This document shows, piece after piece, positions 55,110 to 62,488 of a stretch of DNA of 64,000 nucleotides. The stretch's first letter is position 1. The number at the start of each line of letters is the position of its first letter. The notes under the pieces were generated by a model. That model did no database searches. It saw only the letters and a list, made by a program, of their open reading frames with translations, and had not been told where the DNA came from. The DNA comes from Bacillus sp. AFS029637 (GTDB lineage Bacteria > Bacillota > Bacilli > Bacillales > Bacillaceae_G), in NCBI RefSeq assembly GCF_002584985.1, contig NZ_NUPZ01000004.1, forward strand, positions 1-64,000. The letters are read 5' to 3'. Both the position numbers and the translations under genes were made by a program.

Positions 55110-55999
55110 CTCTGTTTTTTCGCGAAAGAATTTACATGATTTAAAAACACTTGAATAGCTTTAGATGGAATAAAATATTTGCCGCGCACGATGGAGAATG
55201 GGCGGAATAGCCTTTCATTCGGAATCTCGACGTGAAATAGCTCTTTTGCTAGTAGCTCTTTTCGTACAGTCCAATCGGAAAGTATAGCGATGCCAAGCCC
55301 GGCAGCGACTGCTTCCTTTACACTTTGGATACTACTAAATGTAAAGAATCGCTTCATTTTTAAATGGTGTTGATGAATAAAGCGATCACTATAAGCACGT
55401 GTACCAGAACCACTTTCTCTTAATACCCATACTTGGTCTTGGAGTGTGCTCTCATTTATTTCCTCGGCATGGAGCAGTGGATGATTTGGCGGAACGACGA
55501 GCTTCATTTCATCTTGCATAAATGTTTCAACATCTACGTCAGCGTATACGACTTGCCCTTCCACTAAGCCGATATCAATTTGATTGGAGCGAAGACTTTG
55601 CAAAACTTCTTCTGTATTTGAGATAAAAGTATGAACCTCGACACGTGGATTTTCATTGGCATAATTAGCGAGTATTTTTGGAAGTAAGTATTCGCCAATT
55701 GTAAAACTAGCGCCGATGCGAAGTGTTCCTGTTACAACGTTATGTAATTCGTTAATTTCTTGCTTCGCATCTTCGTAAAGAGAGAGCATTTGCTTCGCAT
55801 GTATGTATAGAATGTTTCCAGCTTCCGTAACTTGGACATGTTTCGGGGAGCGCTGAATGAGTGTAGTTCCAAATTCGTTTTCTAAGTTGCGAATGTGCAT
55901 ACTTACGCCAGGCTGTGAAAGATTTAATAATTCCGCTGCACGAGAGAAGTGTTTCTGTTCAACGACCGTAACAAAAATCTTTAAAATGTCTACGTTCAT
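55106..55999 (-). CDS. LysR family transcriptional regulator (CysL/YeiE-like)
   Basis: 297 residues from ATG 55999 after GGAG. The winged helix ILKIFVTVVEQKHFSRAAEL then LNLSQPGVSMHIRNLE is followed by the two-lobed effector domain. It is divergent from a YeiH-type transporter, the standard arrangement in which the LysR protein controls the transporter, often in relation to sulphite or sulphur metabolism. An AT-rich intercistronic region with TTGGTATTGGTATTAAAC may include its sites. The effector is not known. Confidence 0.9.
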   Translation of the reverse strand: MNVDILKIFVTVVEQKHFSRAAELLNLSQPGVSMHIRNLENEFGTTLIQRSPKHVQVTEAGNILYIHAKQMLSLYEDAKQEINELHNVVTGTLRIGASFTIGEYLLPKILANYANENPRVEVHTFISNTEEVLQSLRSNQIDIGLVEGQVVYADVDVETFMQDEMKLVVPPNHPLLHAEEINESTLQDQVWVLRESGSGTRAYSDRFIHQHHLKMKRFFTFSSIQSVKEAVAAGLGIAILSDWTVRKELLAKELFHVEIPNERLFRPFSIVRGKYFIPSKAIQVFLNHVNSFAKKQS

Positions 56000-56151
56000 T
56001 TGCAAAGCTCCTTTCGTTTTTCTTTCATTTTATCATAAGTATTTCTGATGATAGAGATTTGGTATTGGTATTAAACTTATTATAGAAACTCTCTTATAAT
56101 GTAATTAGAAAGAACATGCATGTTCCAATACGATTATTGGGGTGGTACAAA

Positions 56152-57174
56152 GTGGAACAAACACTTGTTATACAAAAGAAGAAGGGCTTTGGATTTTCGC
56201 AAGGAATTGGGATTACGTTATTAATCGCCATTGTCGCGAAATATTTAGCAGAGCTTCCATTTTTAAATATTATGGGACAATTAGTAATTGCTATTCTAAT
56301 TGGGATGGTTTGGCGAGCGGCTATTGGAGTTCCGCAAGAAGCGATAGCTGGAACGAATTTCGCGAGTAAGAAGTTGCTTCGCTTGGGGATTATCTTACTT
56401 GGAATGCGATTAAATCTTGTTGATATTGTGAAGGCGGGGCCAAAAGTATTGGTCATCGCAGCGGTTGTTATTACATTTACGATTTTCGTTGTATATGGAC
56501 TCACGAAAGTATTTAAAGTGGACAAGAAACTTGGGATTTTAACGGCGTGCGGGACGGCAATTTGCGGAGCGGCAGCGGTCGTGGCAATTGCACCGCAAGT
56601 GAAAGCGAAGGATGAGGAAACGGCAGTTGGGGCAGCGATCATTGCAATTTTAGGTACAATATTTACACTTATTTATACGCTATTATACCCAGTGCTTGGC
56701 TTTTCTCCGTACGGTTACGGCGTATTTTCGGGTGCGACGTTGCACGAAATCGCTCATGTTATCGCGGCTGCAGCGCCAGGTGGTAGCACGGCTGTAGACA
56801 TTGCGGTTATCGTGAAATTAACGCGCGTTGCGATGCTCGTGCCAGTAGCGATTTTAATCGGATTATGGTTTGGTAAGAGTGAAGGAAGCAAAGAAAAAGG
56901 ATCGTGGCGCGACCTTCCGATTCCATGGTTCATCTTCGGATTTTTAGCAATGAGCGCGGTGCATTCGCTTGGCGTGATTCCAGAAGTTGTTGCGGGATAC
57001 ATTGTAGTGATCGCTTATATGCTAATCGCAATGGCGATGGCAGGGCTTGGTTTAAATGTAGAGTTTAAAACGTTCCGTAAATTAGGAAGTAAAGCATTCG
57101 TGGCAGGTTTGATTGGCTCGGTTTGTCTATCGGTTCTTGGTTATGTTCTCGTATGGGGATTAGGATTTATGTAG
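56152..57174 (+). CDS. YeiH/UPF0324 family membrane protein (putative sulphate exporter)
   Basis: 340 residues from GTG 56152 after GGGGTGG; ATG 56116 has no ribosome site. About ten membrane segments, with [17 protein letters not shown] (about 75-92), [19 protein letters not shown] (about 130) and [11 protein letters not shown] (about 200). The family is annotated as putative sulphate exporter on weak evidence. It is divergent from the LysR gene. A terminator follows after 6 bp. Confidence 0.92.
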   Translation: MEQTLVIQKKKGFGFSQGIGITLLIAIVAKYLAELPFLNIMGQLVIAILIGMVWRAAIGVPQEAIAGTNFASKKLLRLGIILLGMRLNLVDIVKAGPKVLVIAAVVITFTIFVVYGLTKVFKVDKKLGILTACGTAICGAAAVVAIAPQVKAKDEETAVGAAIIAILGTIFTLIYTLLYPVLGFSPYGYGVFSGATLHEIAHVIAAAAPGGSTAVDIAVIVKLTRVAMLVPVAILIGLWFGKSEGSKEKGSWRDLPIPWFIFGFLAMSAVHSLGVIPEVVAGYIVVIAYMLIAMAMAGLGLNVEFKTFRKLGSKAFVAGLIGSVCLSVLGYVLVWGLGFM

Positions 57175-57180
57175 TAGCAA

Positions 57181-57211
57181 AGAGGCATCTTATTAGATGT
57201 CTCTTTTTTTA
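57181..57211 (+). terminator. yeiH-like gene terminator
   Basis: AGAGGCATCT pairs with AGATGTCTCT around TATT, then T7. Confidence 0.9.
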
Positions 57212-57220
57212 CATTTTTTT

Positions 57221-57282
57221 GTAAAGATATCTTTACTTGTAATTGGAAAATATTTATAATTCAAGTAAAGATATCTTTACTT
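57221..57282. promoter_or_regulatory. Promoter framed by twin palindromic operators of the XRE gene
   Basis: GTAAAGATATCTTTAC occurs as a perfect palindrome at 57221-57236 and again, extended to 20 bp, at 57263-57282. Centres are 44 bp apart, about four helical turns. The -35 TTTACT (57232-57237) lies in the first palindrome; after a 17-bp spacer, -10 TATAAT (57255-57260) sits directly before the second. The layout is typical of autorepression with looping or paired dimers. Confidence 0.9.
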
Positions 57283-57297
57283 TTGAAGGTGGATCCT

Positions 57298-57495
57298 ATG
57301 GGTGTGAAAAATAAAATTAAAGAATTAAGAAAGCAACATCATATAACGCAAGTGGAAATGGCAAAGGTGATGCAAGTAACGCGGCAGACGATCGTGGCGA
57401 TTGAAAATCACCATTACAATCCGAGTCTAGAGCTATCCTTAAAAATCGCCAAATATTTTGGGATGAAGGTGGAGGAAATCTTTACGCTGGAGTAA
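57298..57495 (+). CDS. XRE family regulator (Cro/YvaP-like)
   Basis: 65 residues from ATG 57298 after GGTGG. Almost the entire protein is the helix-turn-helix: IKELRKQHHITQVEMAKVM, then VTRQTIVAIENHHYNPSLEL and IFTLE at the end. Such small regulators precede small membrane protein genes and repress the operon. Twin palindromes around its promoter are the likely binding sites. Three small membrane protein genes follow on the same strand. Confidence 0.93.
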   Translation: MGVKNKIKELRKQHHITQVEMAKVMQVTRQTIVAIENHHYNPSLELSLKIAKYFGMKVEEIFTLE

Positions 57496-57545
57496 AGGGA
57501 TAGAAAATGGCAGGAAAACGAGCATAGCGATAGGAGGGACGAAAA

Positions 57546-57767
57546 ATGCAGGATGAGTTTGAGAGATTTCAGTCAGATAAAGCGTTTAAATATGTAGGGT
57601 TGTTTTTAGCGATTAGTTTAACAGTCTGGAGTTTGTATAATTTAATTGTTTACGGAAATGCTGGTATGCCGTTTGTTTTATTTGTACTAGGACAGTTTGT
57701 TTATTTCTTTGTGAACTATTGGCCGAAATGGAGATATAGAAATAGTAAAGAGGCTGATCATGTATGA
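57546..57767 (+). CDS. Small membrane protein with two segments
   Basis: 73 residues. Two hydrophobic segments (about 15-35 and 41-60) follow a polar start (MQDEFERFQSDKAF) and precede a basic tail. It begins 50 bp after the XRE gene with GGAGGGAC as ribosome site and overlaps the next gene by 4 bp. No family was recognised with confidence. Probably part of an operon with the XRE gene. Confidence 0.8.
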   Translation: MQDEFERFQSDKAFKYVGLFLAISLTVWSLYNLIVYGNAGMPFVLFVLGQFVYFFVNYWPKWRYRNSKEADHV

Positions 57768-58156
57768 GTAAGCAAGAGGTTATACGGTTCATAGGAAGTT
57801 TGTTTTTAGCGGGGCTTGTTTTAAATGTGAGTTTAATGATTTTAAGTATTTCGTGGGGAACTATTTTCATATCGAATGTGGCACTAGTCATTTTATATGG
57901 AATTGCGGAATATAGAGAACAGAAGCGTTTGAAAGAAGAGGGAGTACCGTCGATTGATGAGAGAGTTGTGAACAAGATGAAGTCGTATTTCACTATTTGT
58001 GTTACAGGATTCGTTCTTTTGTTCATTATGTATCTTTGTGTAAATAAGTATTTAGATAGGTCAGTAGTACATGTAAATGAGTTATTGTATATCGTTATTT
58101 TTGGTTTGTTAATTAGCATGGCATCGACGAGTATTTTCGCAACAAGGAATAGATAG
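57764..58156 (+). CDS. Membrane protein, DUF2178-like
   Basis: 130 residues with four hydrophobic segments arranged as two hairpins (about 8-28, 30-48, 78-96, 104-124). The central loop EGVPSIDERVVNKMKSY resembles the DER motif of DUF2178 proteins, which often follow small XRE regulators. It overlaps the previous gene (ATGA) and precedes the next by 16 bp. Function unknown. Confidence 0.8.
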   Translation: MSKQEVIRFIGSLFLAGLVLNVSLMILSISWGTIFISNVALVILYGIAEYREQKRLKEEGVPSIDERVVNKMKSYFTICVTGFVLLFIMYLCVNKYLDRSVVHVNELLYIVIFGLLISMASTSIFATRNR

Positions 58157-58172
58157 AAAAAGGGGAACTGGG

Positions 58173-58397
58173 ATGGGGTTACCGGTATTATGTGTCGCTA
58201 CAGTTATATTTGCGCTTCTTTGGGGAATGCAAAACTTTTCTCGTAATCCAGTGCCAAGCATTTGTATTATGATTGGTACTGCAGGGTTATCGTATTATTT
58301 ATTACTATCAGCCCATTATCATAAAATGGCAACTGGCGTTGTTGTTGGAGCACTTATTTTATTTTGTGGGCGCGCTATAAAAGGATTATTTCCGTAA
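58173..58397 (+). CDS. Small membrane protein with three segments
   Basis: 74 residues: hydrophobic stretches at about 2-18, 28-46 and 53-70. AAAGGGG lies 8 bases before the ATG. It is the last gene before a terminator, so the XRE gene and three membrane proteins form one unit (57298-58397). No family was recognised. Confidence 0.75.
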   Translation: MGLPVLCVATVIFALLWGMQNFSRNPVPSICIMIGTAGLSYYLLLSAHYHKMATGVVVGALILFCGRAIKGLFP

Positions 58398-58440
58398 AAG
58401 CTGTTTATACAAAGAGTATAAACAGCTTTTTGTATTTTTT
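58396..58440 (+). terminator. Terminator of the XRE/membrane protein operon
   Basis: AAAAGCTGTTTATAC pairs with GTATAAACAGCTTTT around AAAGA, then a T-rich run. Confidence 0.92.
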
Positions 58441-58451
58441 TTACAAAACAC

Positions 58452-58482
58452 TTGAAAGTTACGTAACGTCATCTTTTATAAT
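58452..58482 (+). promoter_or_regulatory. MerR-type promoter of the 58498 gene
   Basis: -35 TTGAAA (58452-58457) and -10 TATAAT (58477-58482) with a 19-bp spacer holding the dyad GTTACGTAAC (58458-58467). This is a MerR-class promoter driving its own regulator. Confidence 0.85.
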
Positions 58483-58497
58483 GAAGGGGAAGAGGTG

Positions 58498-59256
58498 ATG
58501 CTAGTGATTTCAATACAACAATTGACGAGAGAAACAGGGGTTACGGTACGTACATTACGTTATTATGATCAAATAGATTTATTAAAGCCAAGTGGGAAAA
58601 CAGAGGGTGGACATCGGTTATATAGTGAAGCTGATGTCATTCGTTTGCAACAAATTTTATTTTTAAAAGAAATGGGATTTTCATTAAAAGAAACTGCGAA
58701 TATGTTAGTAAAAGATGAGCTGGATTTAAAGGATTCTCTTGAAAAACAACTTCGGTTTGTACAAGAAGAACAAAAGAAATTCAATCGAATGGAGCGTATT
58801 TTACAAGCTGTTGTTTATTCAGTAGACGTCGAAGGAGATTTGGATTGGAAAGTTATGTTTGAACTTATTCAGCTTTCAAAACAGTCTCCTCGTATACGGG
58901 AAATGTTCCAAAATGAAGTATTTTCAGAGGAAGAACAAAAATTGCTTCATAATTTACCAAACATGAGTAAGGAAGATCCGAATGTTTTAGAGTGGGTAGA
59001 TTTATTAAAGCAATTACGTACTTTTATGAAAGACGGTAAAGAAGTAGCGAGTGATGAGGTACAAGGGGCAACGAAGAGATTAATGCAGAAGTGTTTGGAA
59101 ATGGCAAATGGTGATGAAGCGTTTTTAGATAAGTTATGGGAAGTTAGGAAGTCAAAAGAAGATTCGCAAAGGATGAGTATGTATCCAATCGAAGAAGAAC
59201 TTTTAATATATATGGATGAAGCTTTTCGTATTTATGATGAAAAGGGGGACGGATAA
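58498..59256 (+). CDS. MerR family regulator, TipA-like
   Basis: 252 residues from ATG 58498; GTG 58504 is equally well placed behind GAGGTG. The MerR domain ISIQQLTRETGVTVRTLRYY...GGHRLYSEADVIRLQQILFLKEMGF is followed by a dimer helix. A C-terminal helical domain of about 140 residues resembles the TipAS drug-binding domain. It probably activates its own promoter (19-bp spacer) and the membrane protein gene that starts directly at its stop (GGATAAATG). Such regulators respond to drugs or peptides. Confidence 0.92.
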   Translation: MLVISIQQLTRETGVTVRTLRYYDQIDLLKPSGKTEGGHRLYSEADVIRLQQILFLKEMGFSLKETANMLVKDELDLKDSLEKQLRFVQEEQKKFNRMERILQAVVYSVDVEGDLDWKVMFELIQLSKQSPRIREMFQNEVFSEEEQKLLHNLPNMSKEDPNVLEWVDLLKQLRTFMKDGKEVASDEVQGATKRLMQKCLEMANGDEAFLDKLWEVRKSKEDSQRMSMYPIEEELLIYMDEAFRIYDEKGDG

Positions 59257-59877
59257 ATGAGTATACTCGCAGAATATCGGTGGTATTTTTTAATTGGAGC
59301 AGAGATTATATTTTGGTTATCGGCTATCGGTTTCTTTTTACTCCGTTACGGATTTCGTTTGAAAAAGGCGAGTTTTATTATGGGGATTGTGCTACTCGTA
59401 AATGAAGTGTTTATTTTAATTTTAGGGGTAGTGGACTATTATCAAACAGGAAAGTTCTCTAACTTTCAAATTATTACTGTAATTATTTTATTGTATGCAG
59501 TCTTTTACGGGAAAAAGGATTTGAAGAAGCTTGATCTATTTGTGCAAAAACTAGTTGCGAAATGGCGGAATGAACCGGCGCCTATTATGGAAGAACAGGT
59601 AGAATTAACAGGTATGGCCTATGCGAAGCAGGAAGTGAAAAATTGGCTAGTACATCTTGTTTTATTCGTTGCTGTTCATATATTCTTTTTCTTCGCGTAC
59701 GGATTGATTCCATTTGAACAGTGGGGAAATTGGTTAGAATCAGGAATCGTTTTAAATAAAGCGGCAAGCCGTGTAAGCCAAGTATGGGCTATTATTCTTT
59801 TAGTGGATACTGCAATTTCATTTTCATATGTAATTTTTCCGAAGAAGGAGAAAGGGAAAGAAAAGCTACTTTCATAG
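59257..59877 (+). CDS. Membrane protein co-transcribed with MerR gene
   Basis: 206 residues with about five hydrophobic segments (about 9-29, 38-58, 67-84, 128-150, 172-192) and charged ends. The central region GKKDLKKLDLFVQKLVAKWRN is cytoplasmic or peripheral. It overlaps nothing but starts directly after the merR stop with GGGGGAC as ribosome site, so it is the obvious target. Not recognised as a known exporter; 'integral membrane protein of MerR locus' is all that is supported. Confidence 0.82.
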   Translation: MSILAEYRWYFLIGAEIIFWLSAIGFFLLRYGFRLKKASFIMGIVLLVNEVFILILGVVDYYQTGKFSNFQIITVIILLYAVFYGKKDLKKLDLFVQKLVAKWRNEPAPIMEEQVELTGMAYAKQEVKNWLVHLVLFVAVHIFFFFAYGLIPFEQWGNWLESGIVLNKAASRVSQVWAIILLVDTAISFSYVIFPKKEKGKEKLLS

Positions 59878-59894
59878 AGGAAAGTAGCTTTTTC
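59861..59894 (+). terminator. Terminator of the MerR/membrane protein operon
   Basis: AAAAGCTACTTTC pairs with GAAAGTAGCTTTT around ATAGAG; the stem includes the stop codon region. Confidence 0.9.
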
Positions 59895-59929
59895 TAGTAT
59901 ACCAATAGTTTGTATAGGAGAGGATAGCA

Positions 59930-60355
59930 ATAGGAAAAAGAACAGGTTTTATATGTTTATTTCTCTTTAGTTTAGTAGCATGTTCACAATCTAACAGTGC
60001 AATTGATAAGAAGAGTGATGTCGTTGCAAAGGGGGCGGAAATTTCTAATCTAGATAAATTCGAAAAGTTCGTTTTGAATGTGGAACAAGGGGAAATTGAT
60101 AAAATAAGAATTGTACATTATACAGATGAAGGTGATCCGGTTTTTCAAACGTTAGAGCATAGTGGGACAGATATACTTCATATGTTAGATAATAGGCAAG
60201 ATCAATTTGCTGGTAATCATACAGGTATATATGAAGATAGTTGTAAAAGGATTGTTAAAGAGCAACGTGAATCAGAAACGGCTTATCGGTTAATAGATTG
60301 TACGAATGAAGATGGGCGCAATGGATATGACTTATTATATGTACCTAAAAAATAG
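59930..60355 (+). CDS. DUF4362-like lipoprotein lacking a canonical start codon
   Basis: 141 residues if read from ATA 59930. The reading frame encodes a full lipoprotein signal (GKRTGFICLFLFSLVAC, lipobox LVAC) and a domain resembling DUF4362 (KFEKFVLNVEQGEIDKIRIV through the C-terminal YDLLYVPKK). In-frame stop TAG at 59915 and the first ATG/GTG/TTG, a TTG at 60074, mean no usual start lies before the signal peptide. AGGAGAGG (59917-59924) is at normal distance from ATA 59930. Either ATA is used inefficiently or a start codon was lost by one base change. The TTG start at 60074 would remove the lipobox. Confidence 0.7.
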   Translation: MGKRTGFICLFLFSLVACSQSNSAIDKKSDVVAKGAEISNLDKFEKFVLNVEQGEIDKIRIVHYTDEGDPVFQTLEHSGTDILHMLDNRQDQFAGNHTGIYEDSCKRIVKEQRESETAYRLIDCTNEDGRNGYDLLYVPKK

Positions 60356-60362
60356 AGTTAGT

Positions 60363-60393
60363 AGAGGAAGGAAGTATGTACTCCTTCCTTTTT
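60363..60393 (+). terminator. Terminator of the lipoprotein gene
   Basis: AGGAAGGAAGTA pairs imperfectly with TACTCCTTCCT, then T5. Confidence 0.8.
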
Positions 60394-60506
60394 CTATGTG
60401 TATATTGTCGAAAATTTTACCGAATATCTGTTCGTTTTTTTAGGTTTTTTATGGGCATTCGTGGTAAAATAATAATACAGATTTTTATGAGGAGGTCGGA
60501 TTGTAC

Positions 60507-62483
60507 GTGGAACATCAATTTGAAATTATCTCAGCGTATTCCCCGCAAGGTGATCAGCCGGTAGCTATAGAGAAGCTTGTAGAGGGAATTAATAGTGGAA
60601 AGAAAAAGCAAGTGTTGCTTGGTGCGACAGGAACGGGTAAGACATTTACAATTTCAAATGTCATTAAAGAAGTGCAGAAGCCAACACTTGTCATGGCTCA
60701 CAATAAAACGTTGGCAGGACAATTATATAGTGAGCTGAAAGATTTTTTTCCGAATAATGCAGTTGAATATTTTGTTAGTTATTACGATTATTATCAGCCA
60801 GAAGCGTATGTGCCGCAAACAGATACGTTTATTGAAAAAGACGCGCAGATTAATGATGAAATCGATAAATTACGTCACTCAGCAACGTCTGCATTATTTG
60901 AACGGGACGATGTAATTATCGTTGCGAGTGTTTCGTGTATATATGGTTTAGGTTCTCCAGAAGAGTACCGCGAGTTAGTTGTTTCGCTTCGAGTTGGTAT
61001 GGAAAAGGACCGCAATCAATTGCTTCGTGAACTTGTTGATGTACAGTATGGGCGTAATGATATTGATTTCAAGCGTGGTACATTCCGTGTGCGCGGAGAT
61101 GTAGTTGAAATCTTCCCGGCATCACTTGATGAGCATTGTATCCGAATTGAATTTTTTGGTGATGAAATTGACCGTATTCGTGAAGTAAATGCATTAACAG
61201 GTGAAGTATTAGCAGAACGTGATCATGTAGCAATCTTCCCAGCATCTCACTTCGTTACACGTGAAGAGAAAATGAAGGTTGCTATTGAAAATATCGAAAA
61301 AGAATTAGAAGAGCGTTTAAAGGAATTAAATGATAATGGTAAGTTGTTAGAGGCGCAGCGTATAGAGCAACGTACGCGTTATGATTTAGAAATGATGCGT
61401 GAGATGGGCTTTTGTTCAGGTATTGAAAACTATTCCCGTCATTTAACACTTCGTCCAGCGGGTGCAACGCCGTATACGTTATTAGACTATTTCCCGGAGG
61501 ATTTCTTAATTGTTATGGATGAGTCGCACGTATCAGTGCCGCAAGTAAGAGCGATGTATAACGGGGACCAAGCGCGTAAGCAAGTGCTTGTGGATCATGG
61601 ATTCCGTCTGCCATCAGCTTTAGATAATAGACCACTCATGTTTGATGAGTTTGAAGAGAAAACGAATCAAGTTATTTATGTTTCGGCAACGCCAGGGCCG
61701 TACGAGTTAGAGCAGTCACCGGAAGTAATAGAACAAATTATTCGTCCAACAGGGCTTTTAGATCCACCGATTGATATACGACCAATTGAAGGGCAAATTG
61801 ACGATTTATTAGGAGAGATTCAAGATCGCATCGCAAAAAATGAGCGTGTATTAATTACAACTTTAACGAAAAAAATGTCAGAGGATTTAACGGATTACTT
61901 AAAAGATGTAGGAATTAAAGTGAACTATCTTCACTCTGAAATTAAAACGTTAGAACGTATTGAGATTATTCGTGATCTTCGCCTTGGTAAGTTTGATGTA
62001 CTTGTCGGTATTAACTTATTACGAGAAGGTTTAGATATACCAGAAGTTTCACTTGTAGCTATTTTAGATGCTGATAAGGAAGGGTTCTTGCGTTCAGAAC
62101 GCTCATTAATTCAAACAATCGGTCGTGCCGCACGTAATGAAAACGGCCGCGTTATTATGTACGCAGATCGCATAACGAGATCGATGGGAATTGCGATTGA
62201 AGAAACGCAGCGTCGTCGTACTATACAAGAAGCTTACAATGAGGAGCATGGTATTACACCGAAAACGATTCAAAAAGGAGTGCGCGATGTAATCCGTGCA
62301 ACGACAGCTGCTGAAGAGCCAGAAACATATGAAGCAGCTCCTGCTAAGAAAATGACGAAAAAAGAGCGTGAAAAGACAATTGCGAAGATAGAAGCAGAGA
62401 TGAAAGAAGCAGCAAAAGCGTTAGACTTCGAGCGTGCAGCTGAATTAAGAGATTTACTATTAGAATTAAAGGCGGAAGGGTGA
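60507..62483 (+). CDS. uvrB: Excinuclease ABC subunit B
   Basis: 658 residues from GTG 60507 ([18 protein letters not shown]). TTG 60501, two codons earlier, is closer to GGAGG (60491-60495) and is an alternative. Helicase motif [11 protein letters not shown] (about 39), the beta-hairpin [20 protein letters not shown] (about 92-111), DESH (about 338), the GRAARN motif and the C-terminal UVR domain (about 615-655) are intact. UvrB verifies DNA damage delivered by UvrA and recruits UvrC in nucleotide excision repair. It is in an operon with uvrA. Upstream -10 candidates near 60470 (TAAAATAAT) resemble the LexA-regulated region of other uvrB genes but no full LexA box was seen. Confidence 0.97.
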   Translation: MEHQFEIISAYSPQGDQPVAIEKLVEGINSGKKKQVLLGATGTGKTFTISNVIKEVQKPTLVMAHNKTLAGQLYSELKDFFPNNAVEYFVSYYDYYQPEAYVPQTDTFIEKDAQINDEIDKLRHSATSALFERDDVIIVASVSCIYGLGSPEEYRELVVSLRVGMEKDRNQLLRELVDVQYGRNDIDFKRGTFRVRGDVVEIFPASLDEHCIRIEFFGDEIDRIREVNALTGEVLAERDHVAIFPASHFVTREEKMKVAIENIEKELEERLKELNDNGKLLEAQRIEQRTRYDLEMMREMGFCSGIENYSRHLTLRPAGATPYTLLDYFPEDFLIVMDESHVSVPQVRAMYNGDQARKQVLVDHGFRLPSALDNRPLMFDEFEEKTNQVIYVSATPGPYELEQSPEVIEQIIRPTGLLDPPIDIRPIEGQIDDLLGEIQDRIAKNERVLITTLTKKMSEDLTDYLKDVGIKVNYLHSEIKTLERIEIIRDLRLGKFDVLVGINLLREGLDIPEVSLVAILDADKEGFLRSERSLIQTIGRAARNENGRVIMYADRITRSMGIAIEETQRRRTIQEAYNEEHGITPKTIQKGVRDVIRATTAAEEPETYEAAPAKKMTKKEREKTIAKIEAEMKEAAKALDFERAAELRDLLLELKAEG

Positions 62484-62488
62484 AAAGC

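Noticed and set aside
60400..60500. LexA box upstream of uvrB
   Set aside because: CGAATATCTGTTCG at 60419-60432 resembles CGAAC-N4-GTTCG in part, but the left half differs at key bases, so it was noted and not called.
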